A DNA stretch of 64,000 bases. Source: Brachycybe producta. Lineage: Eukaryota > Arthropoda > Diplopoda > Playtdesmida > Andrognathidae. Location: NCBI GenBank assembly GCA_036925085.1, contig JAUPFP010000001.1, positions 2,030,001 through 2,094,000 of the forward strand. The letters run 5' to 3'. Under the pieces are notes generated by a model. It saw only the letters and a program-made list of their open reading frames with translations. It ran no database searches and was not told where the DNA came from. Below are positions 11,681-23,946 of this stretch, piece by piece (the first letter of the stretch is position 1; the number at the start of each line of letters is the position of its first letter). The translations under genes and the position numbers were made by a program.

Positions 11681-12477
11681 ATTTCAAAATTCAACAGATT
11701 TATGAATTCTTGAACAATCTAGTTTTATATTTTGTAAAAAAAATTCATTGAATGTTAATAACATTCAATTTTTATAGTTTTAAATGTGAAAAAAATATTT
11801 ATAAATGACTGAGAAATTCATTTTAAAACACGGAGACGTTTTTTCGGCGCCATTTTGAAAACATGTTCTATACCCTTAGGATGATGATGGGTTTGTGTGG
11901 TTCTTTACCTTTTTTTCTTTCTATGACAAATGTGTTGTTTTTACAAATGATTTTCTGACATTTTTGCAAAAAAAAAACAAATATTTTTGTACACAAAAGC
12001 AAGCATTTGCAATTTGTAGACAAAAGATAATGGTTATTTTTGTTTGGAGGCGGCCATTTTAGGCCCTATGGGCACTTGAAACCTTCTCAATATAAGAAAA
12101 TGGCACTTTATTTTAGCTTTAAACCTGAACCTATTTTAAAATGAGAGGAGGAGTGGGTGGGGAGTGAAAAAGTTGAAATTGAGCTTTGCTTTTAAAGTGT
12201 AAAATGATGCATTTTTTAAAAAGTTAGACATGCTTGTCTTGACCAGTGGTGACCACCCAATTTATAAATGACCACTTCAAACTAATGATAATGAAGAAAA
12301 CGTGAAGTTACCATTCTACTTTGCTATTTGTCTTTTTTTTTTGTTGGTCTAAAACTTGTGATTTATTTTGCACTAGAAAACAATTGTTGATTTTGTAATA
12401 TGTATTTTTATGATGAGGTTTTGTGAAAAGCTGATTTTGAAACGCCTTGATTACATTTTCTATAAATTGCAAAATTA

Positions 12478-13212
12478 ATTGAAACTAGAAAGTGTTTTAG
12501 AAACTAGAACGGTAGCTCAATCCCATAAGGATATTTTAAAATAAACGTTTTATATATCTTCCACTTGGAAGATAAATATAAAGCTTATTTTAAAAGCTCA
12601 TTATTCTGTATTTCAGGAACAACATTAAGAGAAATTAGAAAGTGTTTAGAGACTAGAAGAGTTGTTAAATCTTTTAAAATAAACGTTTTACAGACAATTT
12701 AAAAAGTCGCCTGCTTAAAGTTGGGTCCGTTTTCAAACTTTAATAGAAAAAAAGCTTATTTTAAAATATATTAACAAGAAAATAACCTCAAGTGATTTAA
12801 CTACCCTTCTAGTTTTTAAAACACTTTCAAGTTACACTTATAACTTTATCAATGGCTGATTTTCAAACACTGATTATAATTATTATTCTGTCTTGCAGAA
12901 GAGCAAAATTAAAATAAACTAGAAAGAGTTTTTGAAACTAGAAGACCTCTTAAGGACTCAACCCCTTAAGGATATTTTCATATTGATATCTTTTAAAATA
13001 AACGTTTTTTCCGAGAATTAGTTTTTTTTAAATATCATCTACTAAGCGTCGTGACTTGCTTAAAGTGGGGTCTTTTTCAAAGTCATATAAAACGTTTATT
13101 TTGAAAGATATCAACATGAAAATGCATTTAAGTGATTGAACTACCCTTCTAGTTTCTAAAATGCATTCATGTTTCTCTTCATTTTGTACCTGAAAGACAG
13201 GAATAATCAGCT
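12478..13212. repeat. Family A cluster, three copies; best full-length copy 12883-13212
   Basis: Three head-to-tail copies. The last (12883-13212) is near full length: outer TTATTCTGTCTTGCAGAAGAG, forward arm GAAACTAGAAGACC and CATATTGATATCTTTTAAAA, mid string GCTTAAAGTGGGGTCTTTTTC, reverse arm GATATCAACATGAAAATGCA and CTACCCTTCTAGTTTC, and outer CTGAAAGACAGGAATAATCAG. This gives the family layout: about 330 bases, arms of about 120. The reading frame on the minus strand here falls in the palindrome and is not a gene. Confidence 0.8.
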
Positions 13213-13894
13213 TTAGAGGCAAGTTTACACTTTAAAACCACATTAATTTTTTTTTAAATTTTCTTAAAACTTTTTTTTTGTTCAAATTATTTTGACTATT
13301 CTAGTAATTAACTTTATTCAGAACTGAATTCAAATGAGAATTTGAAAGATTATTTCTAAATGAAGGCCAGTGTAAGCTTACACTCAATTGCACAGGTGTC
13401 ATAACGTATAAACGTCTATAAACCGCAATAGAATATATGAATAATTGTTTAAATTAAACTATACAGAATCATTAATTACTATCCTATAAATTAAGCTGGC
13501 TATTTATCTTTCTAGGCCTAAACTTGCTATGTAAATAGTGTGTAAGTAAACTATTCTAAATTATGATATAATCAAAATTCCTTGTTCAAAATGTACTACA
13601 GTAGAAACAGTTTAACATGAAAATTTAAGGGACCCGTTTTCGTATTAAACGGTTTTCTCCTCTTGTATTAATAAAAATTTCTTCTTAAAATACTCAACTC
13701 ACTTATTGTTAAAAATACACTAAAATAACTGTTTGTTAAAATATACTATAAATTAAAATGTGTTTTTTTTTAAATAAAATAGACTTTTAAGTTATAAATT
13801 TATTATAATAAAATATGCTATAAATTAAATTGTTTTTATAATTAAAATATACTGAAATGAAATCATCTTGTTTTTTTATGAATTATACAATTAC

Positions 13895-14270
13895 GAAAGC
13901 CTCTTCTTACAATATTCACTATAATGAAAACTGTTTCTTAAAAAAAATACACTATAATGAGAGCTTTTTTTCTTAAAAAATACACTATAATGAAATCTTT
14001 TTTTCTTAAAATATTCACTATAATGAAACGTTTCTCATAAAATATACACTATAATGAAACCTTTCTCTTAAAATATTTACTATAATGAAAACCTTTTCTT
14101 ATAATATTCACTATAATGAAAACTGTTTCTTTAAAAATACACTGTAATGAAATCTTTTTCTTAAAATATTCACTATAATGAAATCTTTCTCTTAAAATAT
14201 ACACTATAATGAAAACCTCTTCTTACAATATTCACTATAATGAAAACTGTTTCTTAAAAAAATACAATAA
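13895..14270. repeat. 31-bp minisatellite with CACTATAATGA core, 11 units
   Basis: CACTATAATGAAA or a one-base variant recurs at 13917, 13950, 13982, 14017, 14048, about 14079, 14109, 14141, 14171, 14203 and 14234, spaced 30-35 bases, separated by TTTCTTAAAATA-type linkers. The unit pair at 13901-13950 recurs almost unchanged at 14217-14265, which shows a higher-order repeat. A more diverged version (AAAATATACTATAAATTAAA) extends upstream to about 13680. Confidence 0.9.
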
Positions 14271-14633
14271 AAACATTTTCTTTAAAAGAAAAACTTGCCT
14301 GGTTTTATGAGGTTCATCCAAGTAGAATTTAAGTTTAGAAATTAAAACTTCTTAAAAGTCAATCAAAAAATTTAAAACTTTTATAAAAATCAGTAAATAT
14401 TTCTTTTTTAATGCATATATTAATTAGATAAACAAAGTTCCAAAAAAAAAATCTAATTAACACAAATCTAATTAAAAGTATTTGAGTAAATATTATAAAT
14501 GTCCAATTGGTATTTGTTGTTACAAATTGTACTTTAAATGGTGAAAATCATCAAAGATGCACATTTATATAAACTTTTTTAAAAAAAAAACACACAAAAC
14601 ATAACTAAGTTAAGTTGGTTTATGATGATAATG

Positions 14634-14651
14634 GTGATGATGATGATGATG
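14634..14651. repeat. (GAT)n microsatellite
   Basis: A run of GAT trinucleotides. Comparable (ATC/GAT) tracts lie at about 2320-2332, 15078-15100 and 45283-45301. Confidence 0.85.
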
Positions 14652-15152
14652 ACTCAAAGTGTTGAGTTGCAAAATATACCTCATGAATATATATATCAAA
14701 AGTAATATTTAAACTACACAGCAATTGAGTTACTTGCGTTTTGATCTACCTTGTGTAGTAGGCCAATTGGTGTCTCCTTTATGTGACAAAACAACATAAA
14801 GACCCACCCACTTAATAACCACCACCCCAAATTTAATACAATAGAAAATACATACACAAAAATTTTTAACATGTATTGTCTTCCCCTTTTTTGCTAGACT
14901 GCAATTCTACTTTTTAATATATTTTTTTATTTTCATCAGGTGGTTAGGCTATTAGTGTATTGCTGGTGAAGGATTCATCAGGGGGTAGTAACTGCTCGAT
15001 TCTCTTGCAATCATTGGTTGCAATGTCATAATAATTGGCCATTTTTTTATTTCTTGCTGTTTTCAGCCATTGTAATGATGACGTCATCATCATCATCACA
15101 TAATAATGAGGTTGCTTAGCTTATGTTTTATTTTTCTATTATTAATATTATA

Positions 15153-15469
15153 GGGGCTAGGATTTTTATGCAATATCACAAGATAAATGTTTCTCATTTT
15201 ATGGCTCAAGTGCCAATTTGTGAAGTAATTATTATCATCATTATCATTAGAACAACTGTAACTATGCTTTTTCTAATATAAAAAGGCTCGTTAGAGGCTA
15301 GATGTATGGTTAAGTACTATCAGTTTAGCCTCTAATCAAGTGTTTTTTTATTGAAAATAAACCCTTAATTGTTGGTTGATTTAAACTGAGATTTTTTTTT
15401 TACTTCACAATTGGCTCGTGGGCCACAAATTGAGAAACACTTGCTTGATATTGCACAAAAATCTTTGCC
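15153..15469. mobile_element. Family B palindromic MITE, copy 2
   Basis: Same layout as the copy at 3205 with GGGGCTAGGATTTTTATGCA at the left and a decayed right end. The inner GTTAGAGGCTAGATGT / TAGCCTCTAA hairpin and an (ATC/ATT) tract at about 15227-15250 are retained. Flanks no longer show a clean TA pair. Confidence 0.75.
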
Positions 15470-15616
15470 TTAATTATTATTAATGGCGCAATGCAATTTT
15501 ATATTGTGGTGTTTTTCTTATTTTCAATGACAAAAGTTTAACTTTTAAAAGCTGATATTTAATTGGTTGGATTTTTTTTAAAAAAACTAGAACAACTTTT
15601 TATCTGGTGCCGATTA

Positions 15617-15666
15617 TTTGATTACAAGCCTCATTTGCATATATGCATATGAGGCTTGTAATCAAA
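15617..15666. repeat. 50-bp near-perfect palindrome with octamer-like centre
   Basis: TTTGATTACAAGCCTCAT (15617-15634) pairs perfectly with ATGAGGCTTGTAATCAAA (15649-15666) across a 14-base centre that is itself almost self-complementary (TTGCATATATGCAT). No spacer remains, so the DNA could extrude a cruciform. Both arms read ATTTGCATAT or its near complement at the centre. No family relatives seen in the window. Confidence 0.85.
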
Positions 15667-15669
15667 TTA

Positions 15670-18600
15670 CCTGTTAATTAAATCAAGTAATTTAAAAGTA
15701 GTTAAAAGCAAATTGATGAAACAGAGTTCCTTTTTTAAAATGGATTACATTAGAAAAGTATTGAAATTTAGGTAATCATTTTTAATTTTCACATTTCACA
15801 TTTTCAAAACATTTTTAAGTTATTTTTTTAAACCAAACAATTAGATTTTAACAATATTTTAAAAGGTGTTTCAAGTAATTAAAGTATTTGCTTCAATGAC
15901 ATTTCATTAATTTTTCAGTACAGTTGTTTATTATATTAATTTAAATATTGTTTATAATTAAGTATATTAAATTTTGAAGGCTTTCTTTTACAAATTATTT
16001 ATTCATTTTGAAAGATGTTTCAGTGTTTTTTTTTTTAATTCAGCAATTTTTCAAATATTTTAAACGCATTTAAAACAATTCTTTCAACGATATTTATGAA
16101 ATTTTTCATAATAAATTACGTAATTATACTTGCTTCAAAGTTCAACTTTGAAAGTTTTTCTTTCAAATTTGTTGATTTTTATTCAGTTATCCAATTTTGT
16201 TTCGAAATTCTCTAAATGAATATTGTGAATTTACGGCTTTTTTAATATTAGACGATTACAATAATTACAACTTTAATAAAATTATCTTAAATATTATTGC
16301 GTATTTTTACTATTTTCTTCATAATTTTCGTTTTGTAATTTTTCAAAAAACAAATTGTAAATTTTTATAAAATTATTTTTCAGCACTTTTTTAATTGCAA
16401 ACTTTTAAATGATTTTTCAATACTTTTTTTAAAAAATTTATTTTAATCAAAATTTTAAAAATAACCATAATTTTCAAAAAAAAATTGTTTATTAAAAATT
16501 ATATTTGTTTTAAAAAAAATTACCATATTCAATATTTATTAAATATTTTTTAAAAAAAGAAGTTACCATTTTTTAAAAAAATATTAAATATTTTTAAATT
16601 AATTCAGTTTTTTACGTTCATAAAAATCGTAATTTCAATTACTGAATTATAATAAAAAAATAATATCCTATGATACAATAAAAATCTCATAAGAAACTCA
16701 TCATACTTTAAAAAGCTAAAGCTTAAAGACGTGACCGCCAAACAAAACTCGAGTGTTTTTAAGTTGAGCTTCAGTTTAGCTTAAGCTTAAGTTTCATGTA
16801 TTGTATAGGATTATACTTTATTTTGAAAAATATATACAACAAAGAGAAAATTCCAATAAAATTGAAATTGAAACATTTGCATGGTTCACACTGAGATTAT
16901 AGAAAAGGGGGAGGAGAAATGGAGGATTAAATGAAGAGACAATTAAGTAGCAATATGTCACCTACAATTAAGAAAATAAGTCATGTGTGATATTATTATG
17001 TTATTTTTATGTCTTTTTTTTCCCAATATACTCAAAAGTACAAGTATATAAAATATAAGGTACATAGAACCCATTGAAGAGGAAGTTAACTTAAAACCCC
17101 AAATGGTCAACCAAACGTAAAGTAATACTTAAAAAAAAATAGTGGGTGGGAGTGGGTAAATGGGTGGTTTGTATGTACCACTTCTTATTATCATTGAATG
17201 GTAACATTTACCTTTTTGACCTAAGTTTTTGCAATTTTTGGCAACATATAAGTACTTTTTTTTTTGAAAAAATCAAAAGCCATTATGTGGTTAAGTCACC
17301 TATATATTTTTTGTTATAAGTGACCAAAGTGATGAGAGAACTTTTATTGTATATAATATAATATATACTGTATATGTGTGTGAGTCATATGACAATTGTA
17401 TATTTTATACTATAAGGAATAGGACCACCAGTGTGATAATATAAAAAAGACAGGTTTTGATTGAGAAAATGATACTTGATGTCATTGCCTTTTGTATGGA
17501 AAACATTAAATGAATAAGTAAATGACCATTGATGTCAAAGTCGTTTCTACTCTTCAAAATGCAGGGAAAAAAATAAGGCAACCAATATTATATATGAATT
17601 ATATGGAAAAAAAATTTTCTAGAATGACTAAAGGTTTTCATTATTTCTATACAAATTTTACTTTTAAAATTATTTTTCACTTTATACTTTCAAACAATTT
17701 TTTTTCTGAAATGTTGAATAGTCTGTATTTTTTTTTTAAAAAATATGGAAAAATATTGCAAAAAATAATGAAAATACTATTTTTTTTTAAGAAAAGAATT
17801 TTAAATTTAACAAAAAATATAATTCTAAATTTTGAAAATTAAACTTCTATATTGTTGAAATAAAATATGACCGAAAATTATTTCCAAATTTTGAAGAAAA
17901 AAAGTTTGAGATTTTGAAATATGACTACATTTTTTGCAATAAATATTCATTTTTTTTTAAATGGTCAAATTATTTTCTGAAAAGTAACTTTTTGAAATGA
18001 AAATAAAATTATTGAAAAAGTCAAAAATTAATTAAAATCGACAAATACATTTTTTTTTTAAATAATCAAATTTCTGAAAAAAATGTCACACTTTTTAACC
18101 CAAATGACCAAATTTCTGAGAAAAAAAAATGATGAAATTGTTTTTAAAAATGACCAAATTGTTTTTTAAAATGACCACATTTTTTAAAAAAAAAATTACC
18201 ATTTTTGAGTAATTTTTAAAACAAACTGGTTAAATTATTGAAAAGAAAAATCAAGCTTTTTTTCAGAAAAAATATGAACTTTTTAAATCATGATTGAAAA
18301 TTATGAGGTAATTAATTTTGTTTAAATGACAAAATAAATTACTGAAAATATGATCAACTTTTAAGAGTTCCTTAATTTAAAAAAATACAATGTGCACTTT
18401 GCACTTGAACTTGAACTTGAACCCTCTAAAACAATGGTTCCAACATAGGTTCCAACAATAAAATTATTTTCTTCGCAGAGATTTTCCTAGATTTTAACCT
18501 CTAAACGGTCTTTTTGATTGAAAAAGTCTGAATTTCAACTTAATAATTATTTATACAGTGTACCCCACTCAGGAAGACAAACTAAATTATTCAACTTTGA

Positions 18601-19540
18601 CCTTGTACCCTCTGAACAGGAGGTTCCAGCATTGTAAAATCTTTTTTTCAATATCACTCTAGCCTCTAACCATAGCCTGTTTGATTACAAAACACATAAT
18701 TGTTTATACTTCTTTCAAGAAGAAAACTTGGCCTTTGAAATTTCAACTTAAACCTTTCCTGAACAAGGGTTCCAACAAAATGTTAGAAACTCTCTCTCTG
18801 TTCAGAGAATGTTGAAGTTTGAAGTTTCTTCTTGAATTTGGTCCTAAAAGTGTGCATTCCCCATTGTTTTAATAAAATTTAATATATATACAGGAAGAAA
18901 TAATTCCTATTGAGTAGTTTATGTGTCTGGATTTCTGGTATTTTTTTTTTCTTCTTTCAAATTGCAAAATATGAAAATTTTATGGCGGTCATGTCTGGTC
19001 ATTTTTTGACATGTTAAAAAAACGGAAGCTTAAGAATAGTAATGGTAGTAGTTATTAAGTGAGATGTTACTAGACATATTCTTGTTTTTTTCCGCCTTTT
19101 AAAACAAGACATGTATTAAGGTGTGTGATAAAAGTTGATAACCCCCTATGGTAACTTTTGAAATTGACTGACTTGATGCCATATTTCAACATGTTTTTTT
19201 TTCAGGGTTCACACATACATAATATAAGAATATATGTGTTTTTTTTTCTTCTTCAATACAGGATGAGATTTTTTGGTGGTCAATCATATTACACACAAAG
19301 AAAACATTATCATAGTTAATATTATTAAATTTAATTTTTAAATTTTAATTATTTAGAATAATTATAATTATTTATAGTGATCAAAATAGAAGAAATAAAA
19401 AAGGTAGAATTATGAGTATAAAATTTGTGAAACAATTGCACTTGTTAGCGTTCCGGACACACAGACAGACAGACAAATGTGCTGAATTTTCGTTAATTAA
19501 TAGAAAACATTTTTAAAATTGATAATATTTATTTTAATAA
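15670..19540. other. AT-rich low-complexity stretch without genes
   Basis: Contains A/T homopolymers, degenerate words such as AATGACCAAATTTT repeated loosely from 17940 to 18230, and a GC-poor segment 16250-16640 made almost entirely of AAATTTTT words. Except for the family C cluster near 18.4-18.9 kb, nothing recognisable is present. A 106-codon frame at 17522-17842 encodes only Phe/Lys/Asn-rich sequence and is a chance frame. Confidence 0.5.
18380..18870. repeat. Family C palindromes, cluster of diverged copies
   Basis: ACTTGAACTTGAACTTGAACCC near 18400, a further ACCCTCTGAACAGGAGGTTCC near 18610 and a reverse arm TTCAGAGAATGTTGAAGTTTGAAGTTTC near 18800 show at least two overlapping diverged copies, interleaved with family B-like TAGCCTCTAACC strings. 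Confidence 0.55.
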
Positions 19541-19570
19541 AATATGTTAGAAAATTTAGAAATCTTTAAT

Positions 19571-19752
19571 GAAAATGTTGAATTTTATATTTATGAAAAT
19601 GCTGAATTTTATATTTATGAAAATGCTGAATTTTATATTTATGAAAATGCTGAATTTTATAATATTTCTGAAAATATTGAATTTTATAATATTTCTGAAA
19701 ATATTGAATTTTATATAAATTTCTGAAAATGTTGAATTTTATATTTCTGAAA
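19571..19752. repeat. 24-bp minisatellite (GAAAATGCTGAATTTTATAT)
   Basis: Seven units plus a partial one, each GAAAATGYTGAATTTTATA with a TTTAT or ATATTTCT ending, 24-28 bases long. Because units are near multiples of three and free of stops, both strands show a spurious frame of repeated FYIYENAE-type residues. Confidence 0.92.
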
Positions 19753-20085
19753 ATGTTTTTAATTTTCAAAATTTTGAAAACTGTGAAAAAAAATGCTTAA
19801 ATGTTATGAATAATTACTAAAAATAATTCTTGAAAAATTCTTAAATTAATATATATTTTTTTAAATTTTAAAGAAAATACTCAAATGTTACGAATAATCA
19901 CTAAAAAATAATTCGAGGAGAAAAAAGTTGTTTTAATATAAAATTTACAATTTTCAAAAAACTTTAAATCAAATGCAGATTAACTGCAATCATATAAAAA
20001 GTTAAAAAAGTTATGAATTATTATTGTTAGCAATTTGTAATTAAACGTATTGCAAATTTGCCAAACTTAAAAAAATGCAAATTAA

Positions 20086-20230
20086 GGGTTGGAACCACAC
20101 AGAAACCACTTTTTGACAAATTTTCGAATGTAGTTGCAATGTATTTTTTTTTATCTAAGTCGGAATAGTCGGTTTAGGCGACAACCCGAGTTCATTTTGC
20201 AGCCCCAAAGTGGTCTTTGTGCCAAGGGCC
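20086..20230. mobile_element. Family F MITE, copy 1 (shorter)
   Basis: Begins GGGTTGGAACCACACAGAAA and ends GTGGTCTTTGTGCCAAGGGCC; the same ends occur at 52511-52768. Shared interior: CCACTTTTTG, GTTGCAATGT followed by a T run, GTCGGTTTAGGCGACAACCCG and CATTTTGCAG. About 145 bases. Flanks TAA/TTT are not a clean duplication. Confidence 0.65.
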
Positions 20231-20907
20231 TTTACTTGCAGCATCGTGTCAATATGTTAAAAAAAAACCTCATAAAATTTAAATAAATTTTATTGTAGGC
20301 GACATTTTAGAAAGAGAAAAAGGAATTAACATTAGGTAAAATGGTTGTAGGGCAAATGTCTTTAGGTCACTATTGTCCACATACCTAATTTAACCCTGAA
20401 GAGACTTCTTGCTTACATATTTATAAGCGGATCATAAATGAGTCTTTTACAGAAATGACTTTCATAACACACTGTAATATAAGGACCTACATTACATTAA
20501 TATCTCTAAAGTGTTGTTTTTAAAACCTGCTTAAATACCTTTTAGAAAAATTAAAATTAACTATATACTTGTATATATATGAAAATATGTATTTCCTCTT
20601 CCAGTGTCTTTGGTTATATGTGTCATATTTATGAGTATGAACATTCTACTATATAAATATATTTATATATATACAAACTGTGGACAGTTTGGTTGAAGAC
20701 ATCCAGTTGTGAAGATGTCATATTTTTGTTAAAGTACATTTCTGAAAATTTATTTTATGGAACGTTTGACTATTCAATGTTTATTTATTTTTTGATAAAA
20801 TTGATGAGTCTTTCTCTCTCACTCTATTATATCTGGTATTTTATTTTTCAAAGTTGGTAATATTTTAAAATTCAGGTGTCCTGCTAACATGTTATGTGTC
20901 TCCATTG

Positions 20908-20931
20908 GTATATATGGTGGTGGTGGTGGTG
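20908..20931. repeat. (GGT)n microsatellite
   Basis: Tandem GGT units in the segment ATATGGTGGTGGTGGTGG. Followed at 21012-21070 by (AAC)n and (ATT)n/(ATC)n tracts. Confidence 0.85.
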
Positions 20932-21419
20932 TCATGTTGTGCCATAGATGCCTGCCCAAAGGTACCTTCCTATAAAGACATCATAAAAGTCATTGCAGAA
21001 TAGTCATATATCAACAACAACAACAACAAAAAACCTCCCCTTTATTATTATTATTATTATCATCATCATGCTTACTATATTATAATAATAATATTAAATA
21101 TATATCTTAAAATGAGAAACATCAAATAATATAATATCCAATGAATGATTGTCGTTAAAAATGGTTAAATGGGGTTTTTGTTGTATAAATTACTTTTGAA
21201 CATTGTCTCTGAATTATGAATTTAATTTGAATTATGACCTTATCATAAACTATTACTAAATTGGGAGTTGGTTGTGTCCGTATTCGTTTTTTTGTTTGTT
21301 GTTGTTGTAATGTTGAATATGCCATTTAACAAACAAAAATATGCAAATTTTTTTTTAAAGAGAACAATGAAATAATTTCAACTCCGGTTTATTTTCTGCA
21401 TTTCAAAAGCAACGTTTTC

Positions 21420-21895
21420 CTAGCGACACGTCCATCTTGTTATTTTGAGCAGACGACAATGAGACATAAGAGTGTTACTATATTATGGTGTTACTAAAAT
21501 TTCAAGAAATAGTCTCACAATTGTTCAATGAAGATACATTAAAGCACAAAATGCAATAAAAAGTATTGTTCATTAAGTGATCGCTTTATAGAAATATTAA
21601 AAAAGTCTTTCTATTTTTAAATAATGTTTAAAATCGCACATTTTTTAACTGCATGTTAAATCCAATAGGCTCAAAAACCATCCAACAAAAGTTTGAAGAA
21701 CTCTCGTTAAAAATGATTTAGAGCAATAACAAATAAATCAGCACGTGCATTTAATGTATTGGCTTCACGCTGATTGCTTTTTATAAGCTTAAGCACGTGC
21801 AACTATTTTTCTATTAATTTTTATGGTGACTTTAAACCAAAAACGATTGCAGCGCCTACATTCGGAGAAATTTTGTATTAAACACTATCTATGCT
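21420..21895. repeat. Family M repeat, copy 3, inverted relative to copy 1
   Basis: Reverse-complement match to 1278-1952. Shared strings include the left-end GCGCTGCAATCG and right-end CAACAAGATGG equivalents. This copy lacks the internal 190-bp duplication, so it is closer to the original unit. Lies about 20 kb from copy 1. Confidence 0.75.
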
Positions 21896-22264
21896 CTTAA
21901 GGGAGATTTTCATAATGATATCTTTAAAAATAAACTTTTTTATGGTAGGAAACAAACATGTGGGTAGGTTGATTATTAATAGAAAATGTGCCCGGAAACT
22001 ACGTTAGCGCCACCTATCCTTCTCAAGAAAGAGTTTAATTCCACAATACTTGTTTTTTTTTGAGAAATTTAAAATGAATATTTCTATAACTTCATTATGG
22101 CCCCTTATCTTATGAGGGTTTCTATAGCCACTTACTTGAGTTGAAAAGCGCAAAAATCAAGCACATTCGGAAATTCTTTTCTTTTTAATTAGTTGTTTGG
22201 GAGGCGGAGTAAAATCACCCCTTCTAGATTCTTTACAGCACAAAGAATTAGTCTTTAGTTTTCA

Positions 22265-22330
22265 AGAAAATACATTGAAGTCAATCAGTTACTCTTCTAG
22301 TTTCTAAAACACTTTCAGGATTTTTTTCAT
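22265..22330. repeat. Family A reverse half-unit
   Basis: TCAGTTACTCTTCTAGTTTCTAAAACACTTTCAGG is the reverse arm of family A. The forward arm is not obvious within a few hundred bases; a weaker AAACTAGATTAAC string lies at 22431. Confidence 0.6.
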
Positions 22331-23358
22331 GAAACTTCTTTTCAAAACTATTTAAAAAAATCGAACAACATAAGAACCTATCCAATTTACACAAAACCAA
22401 ATTTAAAATGTTTTATAATTTTATTAAAAACTAGATTAACAAGTTAATTGTTCTAACAGGATTCTCATAAGGATACATTTTAATTAGATAGCATTTTAAA
22501 AATTTATCAAATTTTAAAAACAAAAATTGTATTAGCCATTTAGTGAACAAAAATTAGTTTCAAACCTGGCATAAAAAAGTTTATTTTTAAAGATATCCAT
22601 CTTTGAAAATATACACTTTTAGGTACATTCACCTAAAAGTTTGCAACAAACTTTAAACTTTATCTTAATGTCATTTCTGAAAGAAATAAAGAAGAAAAAA
22701 AATGTCTATCATGTCTTTGTCTGAAGTGTGATTAGCAAATTTAATTGTGAATCAACTTAAAGACAGGTCGCTATTATTCATTTTGTAAATTGATAATCTT
22801 TTGTTGATGCTAATGTGCTAAAGAGCTAAAGGTAAATGCTTATAACTAATGAGACATTGCATGAAATGAAAAAAAAAGGGCGTTGTCTTTGATTTTGTAA
22901 ACAGGATATTTTGGTGAATTGGCAGAGATCAAAATGAGTAAGTTCATGGGCAACAACATTATAACTGTCAATTAAATTAAATGTTTTACATTAATGGTGT
23001 CTGAGATAGTTAAGTGGCATTTACTTAAGTGGGTGTTGACAAAAAAAAATTGCAAAATATGAAACAGGGTTTTGGATGTGTTGGTTGGTTGGTTTGAGTT
23101 TATGAAGTACAAAATGTGACAAAATGTTTTGTAAGTTACCTATTAGTTAGTAACTACTAGGTTAAAGTACTTTGCAAGTGGTTTAAAATTGTAGTTAAAA
23201 TTCAGTAGTTTAAAAGCCACATTTGGTAATTAACTAGTAACATCATTACTGCAGTTAAATCAGAAAATAAATCTATTTTTGGTCTCCACATAGTGTCACT
23301 GATTACGCCACAGTTGGCGTTTTCTGCATGTCTGACCTTAACCTTAGAGCAAAATCAA

Positions 23359-23946
23359 ACATGCAAAAAAATGTCAACTGAAAATGTGACCGAAAACAGA
23401 ATTTTTATATATATTAAATAATTCTAATCTATTTATCTTGGTAGAAAGTAAGCATAAAATATGCAGAAAAAAAGTTGAATTTCTTCTAACTTTGTGTTTG
23501 AAATTTAGATAAATTTTATTTTCCGTCGGCATTTTCTGCATGTGGGAATATATACCACGATCTCACATGCAGAAAATGCAAACAGAAAATGTTACTGAAA
23601 ACAGAATTTATATATTCTAAATAATTCTAATCTATTTCGCATAAAGTAGGCAGAAAAAAAAGTTGAATCATCTTAAAACTTTGTGTTTCAAATTAGATAA
23701 ATTCTATTTTCAGTCAGCGTTTTCTGCATGTGGGACTATATAGCTTTATACTAAGATCGCACATACAGAAAATGCAAACAGAAAATGTTACTGAAAACAG
23801 AATTTATATATTCTAAATAATTCAAATTTATTTATTTGGTAGAAAGTAGGCAGAAAAAAAAAAGTTTAATTTCTTCCAACCTTTGTTTTAAATGAGATAA
23901 ATTCCAATTTCAGTCACATTTTCAGTCGGCGTTTTCTGCATATGAG
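23359..23946. repeat. Family E: three palindromic units in tandem
   Basis: Units span about 23359-23545, 23561-23733 and 23758-23946. Each starts near ACATGCAGAAAATG, has AACTGAAAATGTNACTGAAA, then GGCAGAAAAAAAGTT in the middle, and ends GGCGTTTTCTGCATGTG, the complement of its own start. The three units lie in the same orientation, separated by 15-25 bases. A fourth partial end (GGCGTTTTCTGCATGTC) lies at about 23313. Each unit could fold alone or with its neighbour. Confidence 0.8.

Noticed and set aside
13895..14270. Regularly spaced repeats that could suggest a CRISPR array
   Set aside because: Eukaryotic context, spacers are similar to each other and repeats merge with them: a minisatellite.
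17522..17842. 106-codon plus-strand frame
   Set aside because: Translation is homopolymer-driven Phe/Lys/Asn/Ile; no domain, no conserved pattern, AT-rich noise.
19544..19769. Open frames on both strands with repeated FYIYENAE / HKYKIQHF units
   Set aside because: Produced by the 24-bp minisatellite at 19571-19752; frames are open on both strands because the repeat lacks stops.
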